DNA of 64,000 bases from Porodaedalea pini. Lineage: Eukaryota; Basidiomycota; Agaricomycetes; Hymenochaetales; Hymenochaetaceae. Within the stretch, counting starts at the first letter, position 1. Every line of letters starts with the position of its first letter. Shown in pieces: positions 19,350 through 31,462 of this stretch. The translations under genes and the position numbers were made by a program. The stretch spans positions 186,001-250,000 of the forward strand of contig NBAY01000050.1 of assembly GCA_002794775.1 (NCBI GenBank). Reading direction: 5' to 3'. Under the pieces are notes generated by a model. It made no database searches, was not told where the DNA came from, and saw only the letters and a list, made by a program, of their open reading frames with translations.

Positions 19350-22300
19350 CTAAAGGTAATATGATGGGGGTAGATCGGATAGTAAAGGCATGCTGTCGGG
19401 TGGACGACGGAATGAAAAATACGCAAATTTTAAGAGAAGAAGAAAGTTGTTTGGACGAAACCATTCAGAAAATGATAGCGGAAGAGATCGTTGACGAAAA
19501 AGGCCATTGCGGACTAATGCGAAATAGGGGCAAATGTTAAGGGAGTGACGGACATCATGTTTGATGCACGAGGGGTCCGGGCAACGCGGGTGGAGGTTTC
19601 GATCATGCAAATCGAGCGCGTTCAGCATGATGCTGGCAGCGCGTGAAAGAACCGAGCGATGTATCTTCTTCCGTGGGGAAAGCTTCAGAAATGGGTGTAG
19701 TGACCGGGTTGGATGAAGGATGAATGAGGACGGCTCGAGGATAGAGCGATGTCCGTGTAAGTTTACGATGTCGGCTTTCCAAGCTCGAATGAGGTCGAGA
19801 TGTACTTGCGCCTTCAGATTGGGAAGTGAGTCCGGTATGGTCTCGCGATGAGGGTTGGATGCTGCGTCTTTTGCCAGTTTATCAGCTTTAGAATTGCCCA
19901 GTACTCCACGATGGGACGGGAGCCACTGGATGTTGATGTGAGAAGCCTCGTGATGAAGGGCTAGGAAGATACCGCATAGGTGGCGGAATGTGATGATAAA
20001 GTCGGCATGGCGAGCGTCATCAGAAAAGATGAGCTGGACGCAATTGAGCGAGTCGGAGACAATATGGATATGGACCGGTGTGAAGCATTTCGAAAGGAGA
20101 GTGGAGATACGACGCATAGCTGCGATGAGCGCTTCCTGCTCTTCAAACAATATGTTTGAACGAGAGTGCGCTGCTGAGGAAAAGACAGCAAATTCTTGAT
20201 GATTATGCATGATAACGAACCCATGGCCGCCGTTGAGGAAACCATCGGCATCAGGGACGATGGAGCCATCTGTAAAGATAAAATATTGATAGGGAGGGGG
20301 ATGTAAAAAGAAAGAGTTGAAAGTGCGAATGGCGCGAGGACGCTGCTCTAATGTAGGGATGGGGGTCATAATAAGACGTGAATGAATTGGAGTAAATGAA
20401 GGGAAAGAGGTTTCTTTGGGAATCTGAACGTCAGGAAGAAGAGACGACAACAAATATTGTTTAGAGGTGGGAACCTGTTTAGAATGAGCGAAATATGACA
20501 AAAGAAATCGTTTTGAAAGAGAACGAATGAAAAGGTGAAGGGGTGGACATGATAAGAAAGATTCAGCTACAGCCGGAAGAATGTTGGCATGGAAAATAGC
20601 GTGAAAAAAGCTGTTTTGGGTTTTTTGGAGAATAGAGGAAATAAAAGAAGATTCAGGGAAAAGAACGGCACCGTAAATGGCGACAGAACGAATTAAACCA
20701 AAATAAAGTTGACGGGCATATTGAAAATACGCGCCATTGGACCGGTTAAAGAGGAAGCGACGTTGATGAAGAGTAGAAAGGGCTTTGTTTGCCCGGGATT
20801 CGAAGTGAAGTTTGGGCGAAAGGTCGAATGAAAAAATGACACCTAACCACGTAAGATGACGCGAAGGGGGAATGACGCGATTGTTGGGTAAAGATAAGGC
20901 GGCTTGAGAAGAGGAAAGGGAATTGGTTAAAAAGGAACGAAAGGTGTATTCGGCAATGGAACGGTTAGGAAGAATATGAAGGAGATCGATAGCATCTGGG
21001 TCGATAGATAAGCCGATGGATTCAAATTGAAGTGAAAGAAATTGAAATTGGTTACGAAGGCGCACTAAATTAGTGCGTATGCTGAGTGAACGAGCGAAAA
21101 GAAGATGATCGTCCATATAAGCAAGTAAAGGGCGATTGGGACCAAAACGAGAGTTGTAAGCGGTGATGACGTCTGCTGCTGCGAAAATAGAGATGAGGGG
21201 GGATAATGGGGACCCTTGAGGGACACCGCGGTTGGGTTTGATAAAAGGAGGGGAAAAGAAATTGTTAAAGTGAAAAGAAATTGGACGGTTTTGGAGCCAG
21301 GATGCTAGGACGCGAATGATGTTGGGGTGAACATTGGACCGAATAAGTTTAGAAAGAAGAAGGTTATGCGAAATGTTGTCGAAAAAACCTTGAATGTCAA
21401 CAGTAAGGACAGAAGTAATAAGATAGCGATGTCGACCGTGTATGGACCCCACGTTGTCGCCACCAGCGTAAATAAAAGGCTGGTTAAGAATAGAAGATAT
21501 TAACTCGTAGCAAGCAGTGAGTGAAGAACGGTGTTTTCGGCAACCGTGTTGGGAGTCAGGAAGGAGGTTGTTGAGTTCGAAAAAGGGTTGAAGAAGGTTG
21601 AAAAGAACGCGTTCAAAGAGTTTACCTATGGCGTCAACCAAGGTAATTGGTCGAAATGCGCGGGGGACTGTGAAGTCGGTGCGCTTGGGTTTGGGAATGA
21701 GCGTAACAAGGGAGGTTTTAAAGGAAAGTGGGAAATGACCGATCTTTAAACACAGAGAAAAAAGGTCGACGAAAAATTGCCCTTGATGCTCGACTAGAAG
21801 CTCCAAATGTCTGTACGAGATGTGGCTGTTGCCAGGACTCGTTTCGCGATCAATACCCTGGAGTGCAGCGTGGATGTCACTTATTTCGATAGGGCGGATG
21901 TCGCGGAGGGCAGGAAGAGGTATGGCCTCCGGCGCATTTGTTAACGCAGGGAAGAACGTCTCTCGAAAGAGGGATGATTTGTCGGCTTCGGTAGTGGTGA
22001 AGACCCCATTCGACATACGAAGTGCACCTATAGGGTTGCGGCGGCGTGCTGTACCCAAATGCTGATTGCGCCAAACAGACTGCGCATCAGATCGCTGAAG
22101 GCGGGCGCCATAGAAGGCGTTCTTGGCTCGAGTAATTTCGGAATCGAGACGATGCTTCGAGTCGGGTTGAGGGTTGCGACAGTGTTCGCGATAGAGACGG
22201 GAGCATGCCTCGGACCACCAATTATTGGGGCCAAAGTATGAGCGGGCTTTTCGTTTCTGAAGAAAGGTGGTGGCAAAGTCTGAGATGGATGAATTAAGTA

Positions 22301-23177
22301 GGAAAAGAAGGTCGTCCAGCGCCTTCGGAGAGTCAATCCCTGTTAAAGAAAAGGGGAAAGAGCGAGCATCACAAAACTCCGAAATAAAGGAAGGTAGATC
22401 GCGGGAGCGAATAGAACGCAGGGGGTGTTGTGGGTCTGCAGATAAAATATTAACGTTAAACGAGAAACAAAGAGGACGATGGTCTGAAGAGATGTCCAGA
22501 GAAGGGTCGGAAACGGAAACGTTTTGTAAAAGAAGAGGAGCGAAATCGTCAGAGGCTATGATGAGATCGATAATGGACTTGGAACCAGAAGAACGCTGAA
22601 AGAAAGTGTATTGATCGCGAGGGTTGCAAACTGTTAGATCATTCGCGTTGATCCAGTCAACGAGGGATGATGAATGAGAAAAGGAGGAGGATTGTTCTGG
22701 GAAAGACCAGAGGTCCGAATGGCGATTAAAATCGCCAGCGAAGATATTAGATGAGTTATCAAGGGATGGGAGGGGATCCTCAAATTCATGCAAGGAAGGG
22801 GAACTGTAAACGTTCCAGAGTAATAAGGGGGATAGGTCACCCCGAGAAATGGAAATGACTGTAATGTTAGGCGATGAATGGGAAGGAACGTAAAGTGAAA
22901 CGCGATGAGCGATGCGAGGGTGCACAAGAGTGCAAACCTTAGGTCTGTCCGGAGAAGGGGGACGGAACGCAAAATAGGGAGTATGGTTGCGGATATTGAA
23001 GACTCGCGAACCGGACGAAGAAGATTTAGAAGGAATAATGGAATAGACTGTCGGGATCTCCTGAAAGCAAATAATATCAGGAGCCGTGTGGGTGGAAGAA
23101 AAGGTTCGTAAAAGAAAATCAAATGTGGGTTCTGAGCGTCGGATATTTAGAGAAAAAACAGAAATCGTGTCAGTCAT
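19350..23177 (-). CDS. LINE ORF2: endonuclease, reverse transcriptase, RNase H
   Basis: Open for about 1275 codons from ATG 23177 (MTDTISVFSLNIRR). Residue numbers count from a GTG 14 codons upstream. The endonuclease keeps FQE (54), GDFN (162-165) and SDHR (245-248). The RT keeps the VDIQGFFD aspartate (608) and YMDD (701-704). RNase H keeps TDGS (983-986), a Glu in the EEQEAL segment (about 1030), SDS (about 1055) and KADKLAK (about 1112). A Cys/His cluster (CPDPSC...H...CPYF) follows near the C-terminus, as in many LINEs. The protein nicks target DNA and copies its own RNA there. No stop or frameshift is visible, so the copy may be fairly young. The start lies 5 nt after ORF1's TAA (TAATCTCTATG), suggesting reinitiation. 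Confidence 0.95.
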   Translation of the reverse strand: MTDTISVFSLNIRRSEPTFDFLLRTFSSTHTAPDIICFQEIPTVYSIIPSKSSSSGSRVFNIRNHTPYFAFRPPSPDRPKVCTLVHPRIAHRVSLYVPSHSSPNITVISISRGDLSPLLLWNVYSSPSLHEFEDPLPSLDNSSNIFAGDFNRHSDLWSFPEQSSSFSHSSSLVDWINANDLTVCNPRDQYTFFQRSSGSKSIIDLIIASDDFAPLLLQNVSVSDPSLDISSDHRPLCFSFNVNILSADPQHPLRSIRSRDLPSFISEFCDARSFPFSLTGIDSPKALDDLLFLLNSSISDFATTFLQKRKARSYFGPNNWWSEACSRLYREHCRNPQPDSKHRLDSEITRAKNAFYGARLQRSDAQSVWRNQHLGTARRRNPIGALRMSNGVFTTTEADKSSLFRETFFPALTNAPEAIPLPALRDIRPIEISDIHAALQGIDRETSPGNSHISYRHLELLVEHQGQFFVDLFSLCLKIGHFPLSFKTSLVTLIPKPKRTDFTVPRAFRPITLVDAIGKLFERVLFNLLQPFFELNNLLPDSQHGCRKHRSSLTACYELISSILNQPFIYAGGDNVGSIHGRHRYLITSVLTVDIQGFFDNISHNLLLSKLIRSNVHPNIIRVLASWLQNRPISFHFNNFFSPPFIKPNRGVPQGSPLSPLISIFAAADVITAYNSRFGPNRPLLAYMDDHLLFARSLSIRTNLVRLRNQFQFLSLQFESIGLSIDPDAIDLLHILPNRSIAEYTFRSFLTNSLSSSQAALSLPNNRVIPPSRHLTWLGVIFSFDLSPKLHFESRANKALSTLHQRRFLFNRSNGAYFQYARQLYFGLIRSVAIYGAVLFPESSFISSILQKTQNSFFHAIFHANILPAVAESFLSCPPLHLFIRSLSKRFLLSYFAHSKQVPTSKQYLLSSLLPDVQIPKETSFPSFTPIHSRLIMTPIPTLEQRPRAIRTFNSFFLHPPPYQYFIFTDGSIVPDADGFLNGGHGFVIMHNHQEFAVFSSAAHSRSNILFEEQEALIAAMRRISTLLSKCFTPVHIHIVSDSLNCVQLIFSDDARHADFIITFRHLCGIFLALHHEASHINIQWLPSHRGVLGNSKADKLAKDAASNPHRETIPDSLPNLKAQVHLDLIRAWKADIVNLHGHRSILEPSSFILHPTRSLHPFLKLSPRKKIHRSVLSRAASIMLNALDLHDRNLHPRCPDPSCIKHDVRHSLNICPYFALVRNGLFRQRSLPLSFSEWFRPNNFLLLLKFAYFSFRRPPDSMPLLSDLPPSYYL

Positions 23178-23182
23178 AGAGA

Positions 23183-25415
23183 TTAGAAAGGAGATCGATA
23201 GTTGCGACGAGCTGGACACTCTGATGACCTGGCACTATGATTGCCCTGGCAGTTGATGCACAGGGCGAAGTGGTCGCAATGAAGGTTGTTGGAAGCTGTA
23301 CACGGTGCGCATTTGGCTACGTGGACAGCGGTACGGTGGGGTTCCGAACAGATCGCGCAGCGGGCTGTTGATCGGCATTTGGCTGCGGGATGTCCCAAGC
23401 GATGGCAATTATCGCATTGGTTAATGGTGGGACGGGCTTTCATTTCCTCGAGTCGACGAATGACGCCAAACACGGGAACGGATCTGTTGTTGTGTAAGAA
23501 AAAGTGGTCGAAACAAAGCCAGGAGTCGTCTTTGAGGACGACCGATACGTTGCAGTAATCACGTTGGTTAAGGCGTTCTATAGACGACATGAACCGTGGT
23601 GGGAACATGAATTCCTGCCCTTCGAATTGAGGTAGGGAAGAGATCTCGTCTATGAGATCTTTTTCTGAGTAAATGAGGTTAGTTTCCTTGTCGTATACAG
23701 GGACTCCAGGGATGACCATTTTGAACTGAGGCGACGGAGTGAAAGCCTTAGCCCCCGAAATGTTAATAATGCGGTTGAGTTGGGAAACGAGTGCGCTGTG
23801 TTGTGAATCAAAGTCCGAACGAATGTTAGTGAATGCGATGAGTAAATTGCTGTTGGAAGTGTATTCCACGTTCAGGATAACCAGGTGTTTAAAAAGCGGA
23901 TTGCCCTTAAGGCCCGCACGGACTGCATTTTTAACAGAAAGAGGGGACGGCCGAACAGCCAGGTCTCCCGGGAGTGAAAAGAAAATTCGTCGAACATTGC
24001 GAACTCGGGTGTTAACCGATCCGTTAGACCGGTTGATGGGAATTGTAGAGACTTCCCCTTGGGGGTTCTGCTCGGTTATGCGAACTACCTTGGTAGGGGT
24101 AGGCTTGGGTTTCCTTTGTGCCGCTTTCGCATAAGATACTGTTGTGAACCCATCCTGGTCGGTGCCGGTGGATACGATGGGAGGGTAGTGAACCTGGGTT
24201 TGAGAACCTCGAGGGGCGTTATGCTCCGAATGAGCGTAACCGTCAGGCGCGATGATGACGCCCTCAGTAGTCATGCGGAAGCCCGAACCTGGAATTCGGG
24301 TCTTGGCGATGGCAGCAGCGTACTCGGTTTTACCGTTCTTAGGGACTGGGACGCGTTGTTTGGTGATCGGGGCCGGGGGAGGGAACCTAGGGTCATGAAC
24401 GAAACGGGCCCCCAAGGGGTCCGGAAGAATTTTCTGTTGTTTATTCTGATTGACGTTAGTAGGAATGGACGAGCGAACAGGGGAACGGGAACATCTGAAA
24501 GCTGTTTTTCGATTTTGTTAGTTTTTTCCGAAATGGATGAAATGACCGCAGAAAGGTGTTGAATGGATCGGGACATTGAGTGCATGGTGTCGGTGATCTC
24601 CTGATCCCGGACGGTCTGACTGTTAACATAAATATTTTCAAACACATGTTTGAAAGAGGGAGAATGAATGCGAAACGTAGAATGGAAAGACTCCAAACTT
24701 TCGTTGGCTGAGTTAACAAGACTGGTTTCGTCGTCCAACGTGTTTGACTTGTTTATCCAGGACACTAGATTGGATCCGATATTAGCAAGAATGGATCCGG
24801 CCCGATTCGGGTCGTCGAACCAGGGCGTATCAGATGACCACGTCGGTTGGGAAATGAGCGTGTTAATTGTGTTGATAGTTTCCTTTGTAAGGTCAGCGAA
24901 AGAGAGGTTGACCTTTTCGGCGATGGCCGGATCGTACATTTCATCGATATCCTGCATAACGTTGTCGACCTGGGGGGCTTGACTAGTGTGCTCGTCGGGG
25001 ATGTACAGATCGTCGTCCATAGCATCGTCGTCAATGCGGGCAGGGGGAGGGATAGACTGATGTTCTTCCTCAGAGTTCGAACGTTTCAGGGTGTTCTGTG
25101 ATTCGATATCTGGGGTCGGAGGGAGATCCCCTTGTTTACGAAGTTTGGCGGCATGTTCGTCCGCCTCGACATCGGGAGACCAATTGGCACGGTTCGTTTG
25201 TACGGTGCGCATACGTTGTCATTGTGGTTGTAGGTCTTGTCGCGACCACAAATGACGCATAGATTGGCGGTCCCACTAACACATTGGCGACTGTGATAGG
25301 GGAGATCCTGTTTACACTCCTCACACTTGGTGGGGTCCTTGGGATTAACAAGGGAACGATACGACTTTGTCTTGTTAAGAGAAGCTTTCGCTCTGGTCAA
25401 CATCTTGTTGTCCAT
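23183..25415 (-). pseudogene. LINE ORF1 (zinc-knuckle nucleic acid-binding protein), two frameshifts
   Basis: The probable start is ATG 25415 (MDNKMLTRAKASLNK), followed by a Cys/His cluster (CEECKQDLPYHSRQC, then CVICGRDKTYNH...C). The frame breaks near 25200 (an A seems missing in TACAAACGAACC) and continues as RTVQTNRANWSPDVEADEH. It breaks again near 24480 before NKQQKILPDPLGARF. The last part (24415-23183 frame) has the typical ORF1 triple Cys motif region (CDNCHRLGHPAAKC, CAICSEPHRTAVHVAKC, CINCQGNHSARSSEC). It would coat the LINE RNA. ORF1 damage with intact ORF2 means either recent death or sequence error. Confidence 0.8.
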
Positions 25416-25550
25416 AGGAAAGGAGAGAGAAATAACGAGTTGACTGCAAGTTTCCCACGATCTAGATGGTGATGGTAGGAGATCAAGAAGTGCCTTATTT
25501 GCAGAGTCGTGCTCTCTCTCTCCAGTGTTACTCGCAGAAGCGAACACAAC

Positions 25551-25812
25551 TCGGAGTACAGATGTACCATGACCTACTACTCAAGGGACCCAGTAACTGC
25601 AAGACTCGAGCAAAGCTGAAACTCGTCTCCAAAAGACTTCGAGTCAATGGCACACGCCATCTGATAGCGGTCTGACCCTGCTGGTTTCGTCAACCATCTT
25701 TACGGCCAACGTCGGCCATAATCTCGCCGTCCTGTGAGGCGTACACCATCAAATGTACCTTATATCCCCCATCGGAGTGATATCCGCATTTCCAGTTGTT
25801 CCGCCTTGAACG
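25551..25812. other. Spacer between LINE and Kre9-like gene
   Basis: About 260 bp with no supported ORF; upstream region of the next gene. Confidence 0.4.
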
Positions 25813-25822
25813 CCCATTATAA
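25813..25822 (+). promoter_or_regulatory. TATA box of the Kre9/KNH-like gene
   Basis: CCCATTATAAAAAAGG about 70 bp upstream of ATG 25885, followed by a short leader. Confidence 0.5.
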
Positions 25823-25884
25823 AAAAGGAAGCTCGGCTGCCTTCTGAACTTCCTCGATCGCTCTGCGCCCAACTTCGATATAAC

Positions 25885-26538
25885 ATGAAGCTCACCATTC
25901 CCTTTGTTGCCTCCCTTATTGGTACTGCGTACGCGCAAACTCTGAAGGCCCACACACCGTAAGTCCACCTGTCCAATCCACGACATGTCTAGCTAACACC
26001 ATTTTTTTTTGTTTACGCGTCGCTTCATACAGCTCCGACGTCACCCAGTGCAACCCTACCATTCTCTCTTGGGAAGTTGGGCAAGGCTATACTTTCTTCA
26101 TCGTAAGCACGGGACTCTCTCAGTGCCTTTCTTATTTGACCTCAACTTGACTCAAATACCCCATTTCTCAGTCGTCAGTGCTCACATTCATGTCACCCTT
26201 TACCCTGTATTCTGACGTGTCTCGTGCAGCATCGTCCTTGCAAGCGACCCTAACGGTACAGCAATCGAGACTTTACCCACTCAGCATGAAACTCAGGTAA
26301 CATGGGTTGCAAACATCGCTGCAGGTGTGCTCCACTTCCCGTTGTCCACCTTCAATTACAAACCGCTGAGCTTCATGTCAATATGAGGGACGACTGTGGA
26401 GGTGCACATTGTCGACCAAGCCAACGAGACTTCGTTTTCCGACCCATTCACAATTGGACCCAGTGGTATGTGCGAGCAAGAAATTGCGGCCTATGCGATG
26501 CTGACGAATAAATTTGGCAGACAATGACAGCTGCCTCT
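25885..26538 (+). pseudogene. Kre9/KNH-like small secreted protein, possibly broken
   Basis: Exon 1 starts at ATG 25885 with a signal peptide (MKLTIPFVASLIGTAYAQ). An intron (GTAAGT...TACAG) precedes SDVTQCNPTILSWEVGQGY. A second intron starts near 26103 (GTAAGC) and ends in GTGCAG at 26229. Then follow VLASDPNGTAIET and VTWVANIAAG. A last intron (GTATGT...GGCAG) leads to DNDSCL and the stop. This layout, with Cys-x-P...LSW and VTW-x-NIAAG, fits the PF10342 family of cell-wall-linked or GPI-type proteins of basidiomycetes. Two problems: exon 2 to exon 3 is out of phase by one base with the obvious splice sites, and a TGA lies in frame before GTTVEVHIVDQ. Either the gene is decaying or one splice site is different. 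Confidence 0.6.
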
Positions 26539-28659
26539 AGTATCAAACTCGGGCCAGTCGCGTTGCATACTTTGGTATCGTTGGCCATGTATGAAACGCG
26601 TTTGCTTATATATAAGTATTTGATACTTTTTGTACGTACCTCGATCACGAGGAAGACCCTTCCGTGCCGAATTCAGGGAATATTCGAATTTTGCGGAACT
26701 CCCGTCATATTGTCCGATATTTTTTTGTTGGTTGAAGCTCAAGTCCGCAATATATATGTCAACAGGTTCTGCATCTTCCTCGCTCAATCTTTTCACTCTA
26801 AAAGAACCCTTGCGATAGGTTTTGACATTTCATGGCAGCTCCTAATACGCGAGAGATGATTTGTAAACATGAGTAGACAATCCGGAAGTAGGTCGGAACC
26901 AAATCACCTCCCGCTGAACAATTGAGCGATATCCCAACGATTTTGAACGTGGCGGAGCGTAAACCTGCAGCCCTTGCGAAACTCTCCCAGAAACAGAATT
27001 CTATAACTCTCGTGTCAGAAATGCACACTGATAGCTCAGATAGACCGAAAGCGCACCTTCTCGACCATTATAAAACTCCATCTTACTCGCGGACCTCAAT
27101 TTACAGCTAGTTCCTTCAATAATAACTAGCCCGGCCGCTTCTTTGAGATTGGAGAGCACCCGACTGCTGAGAACACAGATACGTACATTGAGGACGAATG
27201 AGAGGCTCTTTCACTGCATTCATTATACGAGCTTCATCATTCTATTCAATTACAGGCTCAGGCAGTGCTGCTTGCGCGGGAAAAGGAAGAATGTAAAAGA
27301 TAAGCAATTCGCCAGTTGCGATGCGAAAGCTGAAAAAATTTAGGAGAGACCGGGCTTGGAAACGGATTGGCCATGAGAAACAGCGAGATTCTGGGAGGTT
27401 CATATTGAGATGCACGTTTCAAATCGAGAAAGAAAGCCACTCACCCAAGACTGCCAGTTACCATTGCCCGTCGCCTGTCATCCACATCTCCATATTGGCT
27501 TTTGAACGGGTTCTGTCGTGCGCACTAACCTCTGCGTCATGGACGCTCCGTTCTTTTGCTGCACTTGTGTCTCACTATACAGCTTCTTCACATCTTCAGT
27601 CTCGTCTCGATCTTGCTCATACTTCGGTTAATAAACGTTCGTAGACATACATATTGACGGTTAGGTTCATCAATTACGACTAAACCAGGAGAGAGGGAGA
27701 AAAACGAGCTGGTGCGAGAAGAAGGGAGCAAGTCGAAGAGCAAAAGTGCGGCCCGGCCGCCACGTGTTCCTTACGTAACACATTTATTATGCATAATTCT
27801 GAACAAATTAGTTCACAAATTACTCTCACTTGCTTATGCCTGGCAGGCCTTGCGCCTTTGATTAATAGAATCTATCGAACGATACATATTATAAATATTC
27901 AGTGATTCTTGAGTGTGCAACCATCCATCTCGCCGCTAACGTCGACTTGCCCCGTCGCTCATGGCTGTACTCTTACATGAGATAGATCGGTCAACACCGG
28001 TGAGCCCAGGTTCGCCGTGATGTACTGATGCTAATATTCGAAGGTTTGCGTTCACCATTCGACGAAATGGGTCTTAATCTCCTGCTCATCAACGAACTGT
28101 CGATTGTCTAAATGGAACGTACCAAGATGCTGAGATTGTTTACTGTAAATGGTATGCGAGTTAGGCAATTATTTCGAAATTTATTGCTGTGAAGGCCGCC
28201 GGAGCTGATGAGAATGGAGGAATCACAGATGAGACGATGCTATAGGCAGCTGTACTCAGACATGATTGACAGGATCTTTTTTTTTTAATTTAGATCGGTC
28301 AAATAATTAGTTCTTTGAGACGCTCGTTGTCTTCTGCTCCTGCCGTGAGCGTACGAACTGAATAGCGTTTGAGCTCACGACTTTATTTTCAATGACGTGA
28401 GTCTGCACCACGTCTCTTGGAGCCATAGGAACCTTCGGGTATGGTATGCAATCCAATTGCTCCGTCCTACTACAACCTACATACTTGGCCCTGCGCAGAG
28501 TACCGTCAATTTCAATTTGACCTCGACGATGGTTGATCCACAGGAGATATCATCAGACAATTACCGGCAATAGGTCTTGAAGTTATAAAACGGTCCTTAC
28601 AGATCATCTTCTCCTGAAGCACACCACCTTCCACGTAGGTGCCCGTTGTTCGTGCAGTC
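26539..28659. other. Long intergenic stretch with a decayed DUF6533-like 3' exon
   Basis: No intact gene. On the - strand near 27175-27105 the sequence reads VLSSRVLSNLKEAAGLV, matching the C-terminal LGCRLLVNLKEAGELGV of the DUF6533-like gene at 37045, and the DNA around it also aligns. This is probably the remains of a third such gene. A pure T run lies at 28279-28286. Otherwise nothing is recognised. Confidence 0.45.
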
Positions 28660-30421
28660 ATGGACGAGATCTCAGTCGGCGCTCGAGATGCAGTCAATGC
28701 GCGGGTGAGAGCAGAATGAATAACATACACACCTTGTACTGACCCGTTGCTGATACTAGTACTTAGTCGGTTCGTACTCGTTGCCCGCAGAAGGACTCTG
28801 ATTGACTTTTGTGTTATCGCAGTTGCCACCGTCGCATTCCAGGTTCGAGACATAGCTTAGTCTTCTAAACTGTCACCAGGCTAACTAATCGTCAAGATAT
28901 ATGACTACATTATAAGTCTCGATGACGAGGTTGGTGCAGCGCAACCTCTTGAACACATATCATTTTCTCAGCCCTTTCTATAGATACGTCTAGTCTGGAC
29001 GACTAAAGTTGACATGCGCCATTTGCATTTCTTTCTCAATCGCTATGTCCCATTCGCAACTTCGTTTCTCTCTTTTTACTGTGAGTAGATGCATTTGCGT
29101 ATGTGCACCGATCGTTGTTCTGACTAGTACTACGCCAAGTCGTCGTTCTGAATAATAACATGAAAGTAAGCCTCGACTCAACATCGTCCATGTCGTTCAT
29201 TGACCTTGCGTGAAGACCTGTAGCCCGGGTTTTGGATCATTAGTATGTGCGTGAGCCCTTTTTTCTGCGTCTCATGTGATCAGTAGCTAATTGATTACTT
29301 GCTTCAGTTATGACAGTAATCGGCATGCTCATCGCTGAATGTAAGTTTCTGTGTCTCTATGCCTAGAAGTAAACTGATTTAACGATCCAGTTACCGTTTT
29401 CCTACGAGCCGATGCAGTATGGGGACATAAACGGGTTATACGGATCCTCCTGATGTCCTTCTATCTGGTACGCAAAACAGTACATGCTTTCACGCTTGTG
29501 CTGATTTTCTCAAGTGCTCGACCTCCGTCATTCTCTACTTTGCCTCTAAGCACGTCAAGGCGAACTCTGGTGATTGAGACACTGCTCTTAGTACTTTCAG
29601 TGTTTCATTGATTCAAATCCTCTTTTAAAGTTCTGCCATTCCACTTCCTTTCCGGCTGTCTGTACTTTCACAAAGACAGGAAGATATGGATAGGACTGCT
29701 CGCATATTCAATCTGCGAGTTCTGTGAGCCAAATACTGCCTCTTTTTTGCTCTTCATAGTCTAAAGTATGGCTTTATCGTTTGTCTAGTTGCTCTCATCC
29801 TCTTGCTCGCAAAAGTAGCCATAGGTCGTAAGTGCCAATTAATCTAGGTTATCTCATAATGCTCTGCTGATGATTATCTGATAGCCCGCTACCCAAGTTC
29901 TCCCGTTATGCGAAACCTGTATCAAGACGGTATGGTCTTTATTGATCAGCTCCTCGGAACATTCAGCCTTACTCGTATTTCAATAGGGATCGTGTACTTC
30001 AGTATTATCACAGGCGAGTTCATTCCCCTGGACCAGTTCCTACAGGTAACTAATCGATCATAACAGTGTCATCAATTGCAAACCTTGTTTTGCTTGTAAC
30101 CGCTTCGGTGAGTGACTTGTTATCTATACAACTATGTTCTTGAGTCTCACGAAGTTAATTATAGCCAACACTAAGCGATGCTTTCTTAGTGTAAGTATCT
30201 CTTTGTGTTGAGATTTATTATATCATTCATCACACTGATGAACGGACTGATGCACTATGTAAACAAACAGACCAGAGAGCGTCTTGGTCAACATTCTCTG
30301 CTCCCATATGCACCTTAGAATTCGGGAGTCGCACCTCGAGTCGCTCTACCAGCTGGACGATACGTTGGGAATAGAACTTCGAGCTCCTGTCTTCGCATCA
30401 ATTAACAGTTCTAGATCGTAG
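28660..30421 (+). CDS. DUF6533-type seven-helix membrane protein
   Basis: Built from short exons. ATG 28660 (MDEISVGARDAVNAR) is followed by an exon ending VIAVATVAFQ, then IYDYIISLDDEV, then HLHFFLNRYVPFATSFLSL (the family's conserved NRYxPF), then AEFTVFLRADAVWGHKRVIRILLMSFYL (family pattern LRTYALWG), then LSGCLYFHKDRKIWIGLLAY, VALILLLAKVAIG, SSPVMRNLYQDGMVFIDQLLG, and a last exon with SVLVNILCSHMHLRIRESH, stop at 30421. These are the landmarks of PF20151-like proteins, large families of unknown function in Agaricomycetes, presumably in the plasma or an internal membrane. Exon borders in the 29465-29620 stretch are unclear. No stop is evident within the assigned exons. Confidence 0.65.
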
Positions 30422-31462
30422 AAGGATCCCGATGCTCAAAGCTGACAGTTTTCTTCAGTGTACGTTCTCCATACTATAGAGTGCAGTTTCTCCATCAAAG
30501 AGCAAATGGACCGGCTTTCCAGATTTGCTTCCATGTTGTACTATGTAGTGGGCGGAGTCCGACGATATCGGAATGCAAGCTTGACTAAAACTTAGGAGAG
30601 ATACGAGTGTGCGATATTGTAGTTTAAGGGCCTCCGTTCGGATAACTGCGTTGGTTGATGCTGTATACGATATGAAATTCCGTCGGGCGAAGATACGGGC
30701 AAAACGGCCAACTCCGCCATCCCTGCCTTGAAAATGTCACTCTCCGTCACAACTCAGAACGTGCGAATGAAGGGCTACCTTGATATGAGAAGAGTAGAGT
30801 CTGTTCTTGACAGAAAGATTCCTGAAATTTACGGATGTCGAAGTAAGAACGAAGAAGGAGAACTGACGAAGGAGATTTGACGGTAAGAATCTAGTCTCGA
30901 AGTCGCATTAAGAGCTCAGTTCAGACTTAACTTAATCTTACAAGGTCAGGAGAAAACATGACAATTGATGCGGCGGCGAGACACTTACGACACGAGCGGT
31001 CTCCAGAGCTGGCTTTTGTCGAAGCGTAGAAGGACCAATTCTTGTGGGCTCACTAACACAGCCAGCGTTCTGCAAAGCCACTCTTCTGTCAAAACCAGTA
31101 GATCAACATTCTGAATCAACAAGCGTACTTTAGCGTTGACCAGCTGATCAATAAAGGCGGTACTGGTAAGCGCATAAATAGAGCTGATATTTGATATTTG
31201 CGACACGAACGACGGAGCCTCACAGCTGAGCTGATGTTCTGCGCAGTCAGAACGGCTGTGCGGCGTTATCCACACCCTCTCGAAGGCGTTCGTATGATTT
31301 ATAAATGCTCCAAGCATATCAACACGGACCACAGAAGAAAAACACTACTACAGTACAACCTTCATCGGACTTTGCCAGCCCCGTGTCCTTGGCCTCTTAT
31401 GTGCCTATTCACAATCAGCCGGTAATAGAGATGACATATACATAAGAAAACACATATTGCAG
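30422..31462. other. Intergenic between 7-TM gene and glutaminase 3' end
   Basis: An open - strand frame of 115 codons (31332-30985) has no recognisable domain and no splice support. Nothing else is seen. Confidence 0.4.

Larger units (their letters stand above)
19220..25550 (-). mobile_element. Non-LTR (LINE) retrotransposon, nearly full length
   Basis: Two-ORF LINE on the - strand: ORF1 with zinc knuckles (25415-23183) and ORF2 with an apurinic-like endonuclease, RT and RNase H (23177-19350). Domain order and the RNase H resemble the Tad1/I group seen in fungi. After ORF2 the 3' end reads TAGTAGTAGATAGCAGAAAT then an A/T-rich tail; there is no long poly(A). Both outer limits are approximate, and I found no convincing target duplication. 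It lies between the broken dehydrogenase region and the Kre9-like gene. Confidence 0.85.

Noticed and set aside
28512..28853. - strand 113-codon ORF
   Set aside because: Lies opposite the first exons of the DUF6533-like gene, which have splice sites and family landmarks.
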